A stretch of DNA of 64,000 nt from Dugong dugon (GCA_030035585.1 CM057464.1:27545465-27609464), one strand, 5' to 3'. Shown: positions 11,414 through 23,937, counted from the stretch's first letter. Notes: a model not told the origin generated them from the sequence alone. Translations and numbers: made by a program.

Positions 11414-11563
11414 ACAACATGTTCTTTTTCAGTATTACTGCCCAACAATCATTAGATCCTTTCAATATGAAGTCAAGTTTTTCTTCAGCAAGAAACTTTT
11501 TTTCATTCCTTGATCATTCCTTCTTCATTTGTTTCCTTTTCTTCTTCCAGAATTTCTATTACT

Positions 11564-12247
11564 GTATACAGAAATTAACCAGTTAAACCCGATTCTGACT
11601 CATGCGACCTGTCATGGATTGAATTGAGTCCCCCCAAACATGTGTATATCAGTTTGGCTAGGCCATGATTCCCAGTGTTGTGTGGTTGTCCTCCATTTTG
11701 TGATTGTAATTTTACCTTAAAGAGGGTTAGGGTGGGACTGTAACACCACCCTAACCCAGGTCACATCCCTGATCCAACGTAAAGGGAGTTTCCCTGGGGT
11801 GTGGCCTGCACCACCTTTTATCTCTTGTAAGAGATGAAAGGGAAGCAAGTGGAGAATCGGGGACCTCATTCCACCAAGAAAGAAGCACCAGGAGCACAGG
11901 ACGTCCTTTGGACCAGAGGTTCCTGCGCAGAGAAGCTCCTAGTCCGGGGGAAGACTGATGATGACGAGGACCTTCCTCCAGAGCCAACAGAGAGAGAAAG
12001 CCTTTCCCTGGAGCTGATGCCCTGAATTTGGACTTCTAGCCTACTAGACTGTGAGAAAATAAATTTATCTTTGTGAAAGCCATCCACTTGTGGTATTTCT
12101 GTTAGAGCAGCAGTAGATGACTAAGACATGACCCAATAGGACAGAGCAGAACTGCCCCATAGGGTTTCCAAGGAGTGGCTGGTGGGTTTGAACTGATGAC
12201 CTTTTGATTAGCCACCAAACTCTTAACCACTTCACCACCAAGGCCCC
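11564..12247 (-). mobile_element. AfroSINE, antisense, split by an LTR
   Basis: The left piece (11564-11609) ends '...ctgactcatgcgacc' and the right piece (12129-12247) continues 'tgacccaataggacagagcag...'. The two join across the LTR to give the normal AfroSINE order. Confidence 0.85.
11610..12128 (+). mobile_element. MaLR-like solo LTR inside an AfroSINE
   Basis: Starts TGTCATGGATTGAATTGAGT and ends 'gatgactaagaca', with AATAAA near 12058. The 5-bp flanks are CGACC (11605-11609) and TGACC (12129-12133), a duplication with one C-to-T change at a CpG. Confidence 0.9.
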
Positions 12248-12535
12248 ATATAAAAATTAGTTATTATATATTATTCTTTCTATTTCTTACTATTTTTCTT
12301 TCATAATCACCCCCCTCCCTATCTCTCTCTCTCTTTTTTTCCCTCTGCTTTTCTGGGTGATTACTTAATTGGTTTCCTATTTCACAGATTCTAGATTTAG
12401 TTTTTGGCGTATTACTCTGCTACCTAGGGCCTCCACGGATTTTGTTTGTTTTGTCCCTCATGGTTTTATTTTTAAAAGCTTTCTTGTTCTCTCATTGCCC
12501 CTATTTGTAGCTTTTGTCTGACCTATGCAGTATCT

Positions 12536-12707
12536 GAGGACCCTGGGTGGTGCAAAAGGTTAACGTACTTGGCTGCTAGCCTAAAGGTTAAGTAAGACCT
12601 GGTGATCTACTTCTGAAAAATCAGCCATTGAAAACCCTATAGAGCACAAGTTCTACTCTGACACACATGGGGTCGCCATGAGTCGAAATTGATGTGACAG
12701 CAACTAA
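12536..12707 (+). mobile_element. AfroSINE, 'gggtggtgcaaa' subtype
   Basis: Head 'gaccctgggtggtgcaaaag', middle 'cctggtgatctacttctg', end 'acacatggggtcgccatgag'. This subtype is also at 25060 and 60292. Confidence 0.8.
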
Positions 12708-12874
12708 TTTTTTTGCATTTTCTTCCCGAAGGTCACTCTGTCTTTTGAGATTTAAATTAAAATGTCTAACTCCTAATACCATACATGATAGGAAATTTAA
12801 TGCCTTCCCTCACTTTTTTTTTTCTTTTTAATTCCTAAAGTCTTTGTATGTATGGTCTCCTCTAAACTTAGTTT

Positions 12875-13085
12875 AGGAGTCCCTGGGTGCCACAAACGGT
12901 TAAGTACTCTACTACTAGCTGAAAGGTTGGCCGTTCAAACCCACGCAGAGGCGCCTCAGAAGATAGGCCTGGTGATCTGCTTCTGAAAGTTCACAGCCTT
13001 GAAAACCCTATGGAGCAGTTCTACTCTGCACACATGCGGTTGCCATGAGTTGGAATCGATTTGACAACAACTAACGACAACAATA
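12875..13085 (+). mobile_element. AfroSINE, variant subtype
   Basis: Head 'aggagtccctgggtgccaca', 'gaaaggttggccgttcaaac', 'cctatggagcagttctactc', tail with repeated CAA/ACA. Confidence 0.85.
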
Positions 13086-13374
13086 GGCTCCATTTTCTTT
13101 GACCAATGATCTCTAGATCTCACTCCTTCTTACTGCCCATCCTGGCCCAGACATGGAACACACTCTTTTCCTTGCGTTCCCCAAACACTGTCCATACAAA
13201 CCAACCTTGTGTGGGGCACACTTTGCTGAAGGTGTGAGATGGTGAAGGGGGTGACATCACAGTCCTCTAGAGCATATACCTGTTTAAGTCCTTCACCTCC
13301 TATCACCAGGAATTGCTCAGTGGTCACCTTTCTCAGCAGGACTCCTCCCCTGTCTTGTAATAGGATCCTCTTCT
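13086..13374. other. Unassigned sequence
   Basis: No gene or repeat recognised between the SINE and the L1. Confidence 0.4.
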
Positions 13375-14071
13375 CTCTTGTTTATCCATTCATCTGTTGA
13401 TGGACATCTAGGTTGTTTCCCTCTTTTTGCTATTGTAAACAATGCTGCAATGAACATGGGTGTGCATATGTCTATTCCTGTGACGGCTCTTATTTCTCTA
13501 GGATATATTCCTAGGAGTGGGATTGCTACATCATATGGTATTTCTATTTCTAGCTTTTTAAGGACAGCGCCATATCTTTTTCCAGAAATGGTTGAGCCAT
13601 TCTGCATTCCCACCAGCAATGCATAAAAGTTTCAATCTCCCCGAAGCCTCTCCAACATTTGTTACTTTCTGTTTTTTTGATTCATGCCAGTAATGTCGGA
13701 TAAAATGCTATCTCACTGTGGTTTTGATTTGCATTTCTCTAATGGCTAGTGATCTCCAGCATTTCCTCATGTATCTATTAGTTACTTGAATGTCTTCTTT
13801 GGTGAAGCATCTGTTCATGTCCTTTGCCCATTTTTTAATTGAATTATTTGTCTTTTTGTTGTAGAGGTGTTGGATTTTCCTATAGATTTTAGAGACTAGA
13901 TCTTTGTCAGATTTGTCATAGCCAAATTTTTTTCCCCAGGCTGTAGGTTGTCTTTTTAATCTTTTAGTAAAGTCTTTTAATGACAGTCAGTGTTTAATTT
14001 TTAGAAGATCCCGCTTATCTAGCTTATCTTTTGGACTTTGTGTGTTGTTAGTTATGGTTTGTATCCTGTTA

Positions 14072-14440
14072 ATGCTGTGTATTAAAAAAAATACCAAACC
14101 CATTGCCATAGAGTTGATTCCGACTCATAGCGACCCCATAGGACAGAGTAGAACTGCCCCATAGAGTTTCCAAGGGGTGCCTGGTGGATTCAAAGGCAGT
14201 TCAAATCCACCAGCTGCTCCTTGGAAACCCTATGGAGCTGTGAGTTGGAATCTACTTGGCAGCAACATGTTTGGTTTTAGGAAACCATGGTGGCATAGCA
14301 GTTAAGTGCTACGGCTGCTAACCAATACTTGACAGTTGGAATCCATCAGGCACCCCTTGGAAACTCTATGGGGGCAGTTCTACCCTGTTCTATAGGGCTT
14401 CTATGAGTCAAAATCGATGAGACAGCAATGGGCCATGTAT
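14072..14440. mobile_element. AfroSINE cluster with a fold-back pair
   Basis: An antisense half copy (about 14086-14190, 'ccattgccatagagttgatt') meets a sense half copy (about 14191-14275) head to head, followed by a sense copy (14278-14437). L1 text resumes at 14438. Short flanking similarity around TGTATTA on both sides supports insertion as a unit or in steps. Confidence 0.75.
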
Positions 14441-17269
14441 TAGCGCTTCTATTTTTATTTCTCTGATCTTTATAGTTTTTGGTTTTATATTTAGGTCTTT
14501 GATCTATTATGAGTTATTTTTTGTGTATGGTGTGAGTTATAGGTCCTGTTACATTTTTTTTCAGATGGATATCCAGTTTTGCCAACAGCATTTTTTAAAA
14601 AGACTTTCCCCCATTTGATGGACTTTGGGCCCTAAAGATCAGGTGGATGGATTTACATCCGGGTTCTCAATTCTGTTCCATTGGTCAATGTGTCTGTCGT
14701 TGTACCAGTACTAGGCTGTTTTGACTATCGTAGCTATATAGTAGATTCTGAGGCCAGGTAGTGTGAGTCCACCTACTTTATTCTTCTTCAATAGTGCTTT
14801 ATTTATCTGTGGCCTCTTACCTTTCCATATGAAGTTTAATGATTAGTTTTTCCATCTCTTTAAAGAATGCTGTTGGTATTTGGATTGGGATTGCATCATA
14901 TTTGTAAATTGCTTTGGGTAGAATTGATATTTTCACAGTGTTGAGTCTCCCTATCCTTGAGCATGATATATTTTTCCGTTTATGTAGTTCTCTTTTGGTT
15001 TCTTGCAGTAGTGTTCTGTAGTTTTCTTTGTATAGGTCTTTTACATCCCTGGTTAGATTTATTCCTTAGTATTTTATTTTTTAGGAGTTACTATAAATGG
15101 GATTGATTTCCTGATTTTCTTTTCATCATTCTCTTTATTGGTGTATAGGAATCCAACTGATTGTTGTATGTTTATCTTGTGTCCTGCTACTGTGCTGAAT
15201 CTTTCTACTAGTTCCAGTGGTTTTCTCTTGGAGTCTTTTGGGTTTTCTATGCAGGATGTCATATCATCCACAAATAGGGACAGTTTTAATTCTTCCTTAC
15301 AATTTGGAAGCCCTTTATTTCTTTTTGTTGCCTTATTGCTCTAGCTAGGACTTCCAGCACAATGTTAAATAGGAGTGGTAATAAAGAGCATCCTTATTTT
15401 GTTCCTGTTCTCAAAGGGAATGTTTTCAGCCTCTCACCATTAAGAATGGTGTTGGCTGTTGGTTGTGTATAGATGCCCTTTATTATGTTGAGAAATTTCC
15501 CTTCTCTACATATTTTATTAAGAGCTGTTATCAGGAATGGGTGTTGGACTTTGTGGAATGCTTTTTCTGCATCAATTGAGATGATCATGTGATTCTTTTC
15601 TTATTTTATTTATGTGGTGAATTACGTTGATTGAGTTTCTAATGTTGAACCATCCTTGCATACCTGGTATGAATCCTACTTGGTCGTGGTGTATTATTTT
15701 TTTGATATGATGCTGAATTGTATTGGCTAGAATTTTTGTTGAGCATTTTTGCATCTATATTCATGAGAGATATTGGTCTGTAATTTTCTTTTTCTGTGGT
15801 GTCTTTGCCTTGGTATCAGGGTTATGCTGGCTTCATAGAATGAATTCAGAAGTATACTTTCCTTTTCTACATTCTGGAATAGTTTGAGTAGTACTGGTGC
15901 AAGCTCTTCTCTGAATATTTGGTAGAATTCTCCAGTGAAGCCATCTGAGCCAGGGCTTTTTTTTTGTTGGTAGGTTTTTCCTTTTTTAAATAATAATTTT
16001 TAAAAAACCACCATTCACTCTCTTATCCTGTTATGGGTCTGTTCAGGTTTTCAACTTCAGTTCGTGTTAGTTTGGGGAGTTAGTGTGTTTCTAGAAATTT
16101 GTCCATTTCCTCTAGGTTTTCAAATTTGTTGTTTGTCGTAGTACTCTGTTCTGATCCTATTTATTTAGTTGGGTCTATTGTAATGTCCTGAATTTCATTC
16201 CTTTTGGATTTTTTGCATCCTCTCCTGTTTTCCTTTTGTCAGTTTGGCCAGTGCTTTGTCGATTTTGTTCATCCTTTCAAAGAACCAACTTTTGGTTTTG
16301 TTGATTCTTTTTTTTGTTTTTCTATTCTCTATTTCATTTATTTCTGCTCTGATGTTTGTTGTTTCCTTTCTTAAATGGCTGTGGGCTTCTTTTGTTGTTC
16401 TATTTCTATTTGTTTGAGTTGTGTAGCTAATGTTTTGATTTTGTCCCTTTCTTCTTTTTTGATGTGTGCCTCTGTTGTTATAAGCTGACCTCTGAGCACT
16501 GCCTTTGCTGTGTCCCAAAGGTTTTGGTATGATATATTTTCATTCTCATTTGATTCTAGGAATTTTTTGATTCCATCTTTGATTTCTTCTATTATGCAGT
16601 GGTTTTTATGCAGGGTGTATTCAGTTTCCATGTATTTGATTTTTTTCCCTTGTTCTTCCTGTTGTTAATTTCTTCACTGATGGTGTTGTGATCAGAGAAG
16701 ATGCTTTGTATTATCTCAGTGTTTTGAATTTTGTTAAGAATAGGTTTGTGGCCTAAGTTGTGGTCTATTCTGCAGAACTTTCCATGTGCATTGGAAAAGA
16801 ATGTGTACTTTGCAGCTGTTGGGTGGAGTGTTCTATATGTGTCTATGAGGTCAAGTACCCTGATTGTGGCCTTTAGATCTTCTGTATCTTTGTTGAGTTT
16901 CTTTCCAGACTTTCTCTCCTATACTGAGAGTGGTGTGTTGAAGTCTCCTAAAATTATTGTGGAACTATTAATTTCTCTTTTCAGTGCTGTTAGGGTTTTA
17001 TTTTTTAAAGTATTTTGGAGCCCTGTTATTGGGTGGGTAGATATTTATTATGGTTATGTCTTCATAACCCTTTAATCATTAAATAATGCCTTTCTTTGTC
17101 TTTTATGGTGGATTTTGTTTTAAAGTCTATTTCATTTGAGATTAGTATTGCCACTCCTGCTCTTTTTTGGTAGCTGTTTGCTTGATATATTTTTTCCATC
17201 CTTTGATTTTTAATAAATTTATGTCTTTGTTTCTAAGGTGTTTCTCTTGTAAACAGCATATTGATGGTT

Positions 17270-18555
17270 ATTGTTTTTTTTTTAAGTTTTTTTTTATTGT
17301 ACTTTAGGTGAGGGTTTACAGAACAAATAGTTTCTCATTAAACAGTCAGTACACAGATTGTTTTATGACATTGGTTAACAATTCCATGACATGTCAACCC
17401 TCTCCCTTCTCTACATTTTTTTTTTTTGGTGAAAATATACATAGCTAAAGATACACAGTTTCAAAAATTTCTACATGCACAGTTCAGTGACATCGATTAT
17501 GTTCTTGCAGTTGTGCTGCTATTCTCACTTTAGATAATGGTTTACAGAATAAAATAGTTTCTCGTTAAACAGTTAGTACACATGTTGCCCTATGACAATG
17601 GTTAACAACCCCACAACATGTCAACACTGTCCTTACTCAACCATGGGTTCCCTATCAGCAGCTTTTCTGTCCCCTTCTGCCTTCTAGTTCTTGTCCCTGG
17701 ACTGCTGTGCCTCATTAGTTCCATTTTGTTTTATGGGGCTGTCCAATCCCCAGCTGAATGGTGAACCTCGGAAGTGACTTCACCACTGAGCTAAAATGGT
17801 GTCTGGGGTTTTCTCCAGTCTCTTTCAGGCCAGTAAATCTGGTCTTTTTTTTTGTGTGTTAGAATTTTGTTTTACATCCTTCTCCAGCTCTGTCCAGAAC
17901 CCTCTGTTGTGAACCCAGTCAGAGCAGTAAGTGGTGGTAGCCAGGCACCATCTAGCTGTACTGGACTCAGTCTGGTGGAAGCCTTGGTAGATGTCGTCCA
18001 TTAGTCCTTTGGACTAATCTTTTCCATGTATCCTGTTCTCTTCATTCTCCCTTGCTCCCGAAGGGTTGAGACCAGTGGAGTATCTTAGATGGCTGCTCAT
18101 AGGCTTTTAAGACCCCAGACTCTCCTCACCAGGGTAGAATGTAGAACATTTTCTTTACGAACTATGTTATGCCTATTGAGCTAGATGTTCCCCGAGACCA
18201 TGATCCCCACAACCCTTTGCCCAGCAATGCAGTCCCTCAGGGAGTTTGGATGTGTCTATGGAGCTTCCATGACCTTTCCTTGTACAAGTGGTACTGGTTT
18301 CCCCAGTATTGTGTACTGTCTTACCTTTCACCAAAGATATCACTTATCTGCTGCCTATTTAGTATTCCCCCCAACACCTCCCATCCCTCGTAACCAACAA
18401 AGATTGTTACCTTTTCTGTGTAAACTTTTTCATGAGTTTTTACAGTAGCGGTCTCGTACAATAGTTGTCCTTCTATGATTGACTTATTTCACTTAGCATA
18501 ATATTCTCCAGTTTCGTCCATGTTATGAGATGCTTCACAGATTCATACATTTTCT
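17270..18555 (-). mobile_element. L1 3' end nested in the larger L1
   Basis: Poly-T at the left, then the same 3'UTR text as at 5671-6528 and, beyond it, text matching the ORF2 end of the sense L1 at 25776 ('gatgcttcacagattcat' here, its complement there). It interrupts ORF2 of the host L1. No clean duplication was found. Confidence 0.8.
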
Positions 18556-19056
18556 TTGTTCTTCTTACTCTCCTGTTCTGAATTCCTTTTGTTTGTGGTT
18601 TTTTTTCCATTTCTTTTGTTTTTGTAGGTTTTGTTTTTACTGAGACTTTGTTTTTCTTCTCTATATTTATGAGTAGGTTTGTTAACTTTCTTTGTGGTTA
18701 CTGTGAAATTTACCCTTATATTTCTAAGTTTGAAGGAGTCTATTATTACTTCGTATCATCTTGCCTTCTTCTCCATTGGAAGGTTCTATACCTACATCAT
18801 TTATTCCCTCTTTTATTGTTCTGAAGTTGTTGTCATTTACAGATTAACTGCTCTGATTCCCTGTTGTATTTCTTTTGATTTTGGATAGTCCTTCAGGGTT
18901 CATTTCCTAGATTGGTGTCTGGGTGGTACGATCCTGTGTCCTAGATTCAGCCTGTGAGCTGAAGTTGTTTTCCCTTTAATGATTATTGTAAGTTTGGTTT
19001 GGATTTTACATAGTCCCTTAATTTCTGTTTATCTGGAAATGGCTTAATTTCACCAT

Positions 19057-19983
19057 CTATTTGAACAAGAGTTTTGCAGGATATGTTTTTCTTGGCTGGC
19101 AATTTTTTCCTTTCAAGGTTTTGTATATGTCATCCCATTGCGTTCTTGCCCACATGGTTTCTGCCGAACAATCTAAGCTTAGTCTTATTGTTTCTCCTGT
19201 GTATGTGACTTCTTGCTTTTCACAAGCTGCTCTCAGGTTTCTTTGTTTGCCTTTGGTTTTGGCGAGTGTGATTATGATATGCCTTGGTGATTTTCTTTTG
19301 GAGTCTATCCTATATGGGGTTCGTTGAGCTTCTTGGATGGCCAGCTTTTCATCTTTCATAATATTGGGGAAGTTTTCTGTCAGCAGTTCTTAATGATCCT
19401 CTCTGTGTTTTCTCTTTTCTCCCCCTGTTCTGGGACGCTGATCAGTCTCAGATTTTTGCTTTTGATTGCATCCCACATAATTCTCAGGGTCTTTTCATTT
19501 TTCTTCATTCTTTTTTCTGAGTTTTCTGCAAGCAGAGTTGTACCCAAGTATTTGCCTTCAATTCTGCTGATCCTGTCTTCCACTATTTCAGATCTGCTCC
19601 TCAGCCCTTGTATGACATTTCTGAAATCTTGTTGTTTACCTTTTGGATTTCTAATTGTTTTTTTTGTATGTTTCTAGTTGTGAATTTATTTTGGCATTTT
19701 GTTCCTGCATTATTTTCCTGAATTCTTCCATTTTTTTGTCTGTATTTTCCATGAATTTGTCCGCCTTTTTCATGAATTTGTCTATTTTTTCTTCATTTTT
19801 GTCTGCTTTTTGCTTCAACTCTTGGATAATTCTGAGTATTAGAGATTTGAATTTCCTATCAGGTAGTTCTAGTGCCTTTTCTTCTACGGAAAATTCATCT
19901 GGTGTTTTATTTTGGACACCCACTGAAGCCATCCTGTCCTGTTTTTGTAAATGTTTTGATATTTTCTGCTGTCTTTGGGGCAT
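19057..19983 (-). pseudogene. L1 ORF1 remnant (nucleic-acid chaperone)
   Basis: Three open pieces on the minus strand, 19651-19983, 19380-19583 and 19057-19359, follow the L1 ORF1 order. The first is Lys/Glu-rich with heptad-like repeats (K-A-D-K-F-M-K/E-N), as in the trimeric coiled coil. The second and third resemble the RNA-recognition and C-terminal regions. ORF1 protein coats L1 RNA. Frameshifts separate the pieces, so no full product is made. Confidence 0.75.
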
Positions 19984-20039
19984 TCAGTAGTTAATTTCCT
20001 CATTTACTGATTGTAGATTTTTTTGTTTCATCTTTTTTT

Positions 20040-22855
20040 TTTTTTAAATTTATCTATGTCTGAGCAGGCAGGCTGTGTGTTATTTGTTGTTTGCTCGTTT
20101 GCTCGTCTGTGGGAGTGATACTTTTTTCCTCCTTCTCCAATTGGCAGGATCAGGCCCTCAGATATGGTACAGCAGGGCAGGTCTACCTGAAGAGGAGTTG
20201 CTGGGATGGGTTGTTTGTGGCACTTACTACAGACACCAGGCAGGTCGGTAATCAGTGCAGGGCAGGTTCCGGTAGGCCGTGCTTGTGCTGCTTGGTGGTG
20301 TGATGTTAAGTGCACAGTGCAGGTAGGCAGGATGGAGGGGGTAGATTGTGATGTGTGGAGCTAAGATGGGTATGGGAGAGAGGAGAGAGGAACAGGAGCC
20401 AAAAACATACAAACCAACAAAAAACAGTGTTAGGGGAACTTGCCATTGGAGTGGAGATATGAGAGACTATGAAATGGAGGAAAAGAAAAAGGAGAAGAAG
20501 AAGAAAAGAAAAGAATGAATAAATAAAAATTAGACGAAAAAAGAACAGCAAAGCTCCCAGGGATCCCACCCATGTGGCTACGAGGTCTGGGGAAGTTGTT
20601 CCCAGGAGTTGAAGTACAGCCTGGCTGGGAGGTGTATAGGTATTCAGCACCAGGTACTCAGGGGACAGGAAGAGAAGGAAGGTATAGAGAGAAGAGAAAC
20701 TGAGTAATGAAGTAAGACAAAAAGGGAAAAAGAGGGAAAAGAAAACAAAACAGATTAAAAAAAAGAACAAGAAAGGCCCCCCAAAAAAAACAGAAAAAGA
20801 AAAAAATACACAAAAAAAGAAATGCCCTCAGGGATCCCTCTGCACGTCTGTGCAAGCTGAGGGGGTAGGTCCCAAGCCTTGCAGCACTGCTGGGCCAGAA
20901 CGGGCTCCCAACTAGAGAAAAGAAAAAGAAAACAAACAAACAATTCAAAACAAACATAAAAGCCCATCAGCGTGGCAGCACAGACCCGGAAGCAGTTCCA
21001 CACTCGAACGGAGCTCCACAGCCCCTCAGAAAGAAGCAAAGATGGCGCATGAAGCCAAGTATTTAAGTGAAAGTAGGAGGAGATGGTGAGAGGTAAGGAA
21101 GAAATCAAAAAAAGCAGAAAAAAGTAAATGGGCAGCCAACAAATGGCACTCAGGGAGTCGGCCAGTGTGGGCGGGTGGAATCCAAGCAGCTGGTCCTTTC
21201 CAGCCAAGAGACTGTGGCTGTGGGAAGCAGAGGGAGCTGAGTGGGGGTGAAGAAGGGTGGGGGGTGGGAAAGCGGGGTTCCAGTAGGCCTTGCATGTGCT
21301 CCTTGGGAGTATGATGTTGAGCACACAGTCCATGTAGGCAGGAAGGAGGGGGTAGACTGTGATGTGTGAAGCTAAGATGGGTATGGGAAACGTGAGAGAG
21401 AGGAGAGAGGAATAGGAGCCAAAAACATAAACACAAACAAGAAAGAGTGGTAAGGGAGCTTGCTATTGGAGTGGAGAGATGAGAGACTGAGAAATGGGGA
21501 AAAACAAAAATGAAAAAACAGAAAAAGAGTAAAAGAAAAAATGAATAAATCGAGAGACTGGAAATGAAGAAAGACAAAAAGGGAATAAGAAAGAGAAGAA
21601 AACAAAACAAACAAACAAACAAACAAAAACAAACAAACAAACAAAAAAGACAAGAGAAAAGAAATGCCCCCAGGTATGTCCCTGTGCATCTGTGCAGAGT
21701 AAGGGAGTCGCTTCCAAGTCGTGTGTTACGGTCAGGCTAGAAGGGGCTCCCAAGCTGAGAAAAGAAAAAGAAAACAAACAATCAAATCAAAACAAAACAA
21801 ATCAGATCAAACAAACAAACGAACAAAAAAGCCCTGGGCGGTCCCATCAGCATGGAGGCACGGACCGGGAAGCAGTTTCACAGTGGAGCGGTATTTCGCA
21901 GCCTTTCAGGAAGAAGCAAAGATGGCACATGGAGCCAGGTATTTGAGAGAAAGGAGGGGGAGGTGGTGAGAGGTAAGGAAGAAATCTAAAGAAGTGGAAG
22001 AAAGCAACACCAGCAGCCAACAAAAGGCACTCAGGGAGCCAGCCAGTGTGGGTGGGTGGAATCCAAGCAGCACAGGGGTGAAGCTGGTGGTTCCCAGCCA
22101 AGAGACTGTGGCTGCAGGAAGCAGAAGAGGCTGGGTGGGGGTGAAGAAAGGTGGGTGGTGGGAAAGCATATATCGCTGGTTACCAGTTGTTCTGTCTCCT
22201 GCTGGAAGCTCCGTGAAGCTATTTTCTCATACCCCGTTAGCTCATCTCCGATAGGAGTCCAAGATGGCAGATCAGTGCTGCGGTAGCTAGTAGGGGACCT
22301 CTGCATTATCTCTCCTTGCTCTCTCTTCTCAGTTTCTTATTCCATTCAGTGCTTGGCTGAGTTCTTTATCTCTTCATTTGATGTTTTGGGTTTCAGGATT
22401 GACGTGTGACTATTTGACTCAGTTTTTTGGATCTTTGCTGTGGAGGGCTGGTGTGGTACTTCTGACTATGGTGGTGTAAATCTTTTAGTTTTGTTTTATC
22501 CTTGAGAGTTTATTACCAGGGTTGTTATCTGGCTGTTGTGATCTTGCATCCTAGATTTGGACTGTTGTCTGATGCTGTTGGTTCTCTAACTTAAGGACTT
22601 CTTTTAATAATTCTCATAAGTTTGGTTTGGTTTTTACATATTCCCTTAATTTCTGTTTATCTGGAAATGTCTCTGTCAGTTTCTTATTCCATTTGGTACT
22701 TGGTTGAATTCTTCATCCTTTCATTTGAACTTTAGGGTTCCAGGATTGACATTTGTCTCTGTTTTACTTAGTTTGTCAGGTCATCGCTGTGAAGGGACGC
22801 CATGATGCTTCTGTCTATAGTGCCATGTTCGCTCCGCCTCCCTGTTTGTTATTAT
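20040..22855 (-). promoter_or_regulatory. L1 5' region with tandem ~0.9-1.0-kb repeats
   Basis: In minus-strand order this lies 5' of ORF1. Blocks recur: 20349-20410 with 21359-21434, 20820-20940 with 21660-21780, 20961-21290 with 21841-22165. Spacing is about 840-1010 bases, so at least two monomers are present. The plus strand is purine-rich (A/G) with CAAA runs. The outer end carries 'gccatgttcgctccgcctcc' (22829-22848), the complement of a typical L1 5' start (GGAGG..GGAGC..ACATGGC). Repeated promoter monomers are known for L1 in some mammals; activity here is inference. Confidence 0.65.
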
Positions 22856-23160
22856 TTCTGACAGCTAATATTCCTCACATGTGTAGTGTTCCCTGTTCCC
22901 CCACCCCTTGTGATTTCTCTTTTTTCTAAACAGAGGTCTAGGTTCATAAGTATCAGCAGCTGATGTGCGTTCCATCAGGAATTCTGTACTTCAGGATTCA
23001 TTTCCTTCTATTCGCTTCTTGCCTCCTTCCCTATGTAAGGCATATGTAGAGCTTATTAAACAAGTAATAAATATGCAGACTTTAGCACTAAAACATGGAA
23101 TTCAGAGAGTGTTGTTTTAGTATGAACTAACTACTATCTCAGATACTCGCATCACCTTTA
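22856..23160. other. Unassigned sequence
   Basis: No gene or repeat recognised. Confidence 0.4.
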
Positions 23161-23345
23161 TTGTTGTTGTTAGCTGCTGCGGAGTCAGCCCCTGACTCAT
23201 GGCGACCCCATGCACAACCAAACAAATTACTGCCCTGTCCTTCGCCATTCCCATGATCAATTGCAGATTGAACCATTGTGATCTATAGGTTTTTGTTGGC
23301 TGATCTTCATAAGTAGATCACCAGACTTTTCTTCCTTAGCCATGT
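23161..23345 (-). mobile_element. tRNA/RTE-type SINE, antisense
   Basis: Begins ATTGTTGTTGTTAGCTGCTG (complement of the CAACAAC tail) followed by 'ggcgaccccatgcacaacc' and 'gctgatcttcataagtagatc'. This differs from the common AfroSINE body and is nearer the SINE at 7561. Confidence 0.65.
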
Positions 23346-23574
23346 GTAGGTAACAGACCCATTACTGTCTGTTCTCTTTATTTGCCCGATTTGGATTTGC
23401 TTTTGTGATGTATTCAGTCCTTGTATCTTACCACAGGGTGCTAGTTCACTTGGGCTGTCCATATGCTTGCATTAGGGCTGATAAACCAGTCACAAAAGCT
23501 CATAGTTTCTTAGTATGCAATTGGCCAATGTGAAGTTGACCAATTGTACACTAAAAAAACTCTGCAAAAATGCC
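23346..23574. other. Unassigned sequence
   Basis: No gene or repeat recognised. Confidence 0.35.
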
Positions 23575-23937
23575 TGATGTAAAAAATCCTGTGCTATTGT
23601 AATTGGAATAGGTAATACCCCTTTCGAAGACTGACTGACAGTACCTACTAAAGCTAAACGTACAGATACCAAATGAAACAGAAATACTACTCCTGGGTAT
23701 ACTCCCTACAGAAACGAGTGCTTTGGTCTACCAAAAGTTATATACAAGAATACTTGTAGCATATTTAATCATAACAGCCCCAAACAAGGAACAACCCAAA
23801 TATCTGTCAATAGTAAAATAGATAAATAAAATGTAGTATATTCACACAACAAAATATTGCACAGTAATGATATACTACACAGAAATGAGAAGGAACAAAC
23901 CACTGCTACATGTAACAATACTGTGGGTATATGGATT

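Larger units (their letters stand above)
8340..12535 (-). repeat. Old antisense L1, broken into pieces
   Basis: Fragments at 8340-8461, 8776-8864, 9091-9110, 11414-11563 and 12248-12535 read like antisense L1 text ('cagaattctgtaagcattcc', 'tggtctggaagcttgtagg', 'cttcttccagaatttctatt'). They are separated by a Tigger-like MITE, SINEs, an RTE LINE and an LTR. Assignment rests on phrase similarity only. Confidence 0.4.
13375..18950 (-). pseudogene. L1 ORF2 remnant (endonuclease/reverse transcriptase)
   Basis: Read on the minus strand, the right part is upstream and the left part is the C terminus. The segment 13317-13619 encodes the L1 ORF2 C-terminal motif [13 protein letters not shown]. Further RT-like pieces lie at 15394-15754 ([10 protein letters not shown] and S-I-D-A-E-K-A-F) and endonuclease-side pieces at 16195-16631. 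L1 ORF2 normally nicks DNA and reverse-transcribes its own RNA. Here it is cut by stops, a SINE cluster (14072-14440) and a later L1 tail (17270-18555). The 3'UTR is missing at the left end, which is unusual for a retrotransposed L1 and suggests a deletion. Confidence 0.85.

Noticed and set aside
15138-15344. Plus-strand open frames in 13378-20000
   Set aside because: They are the reverse strand of L1 ORF2 and ORF1.
20306-22306. Many open frames of 60-204 codons on both strands
   Set aside because: They lie in the purine-rich, repeated 5' region of an L1; Phe/Leu/Ser-rich translations reflect base composition.
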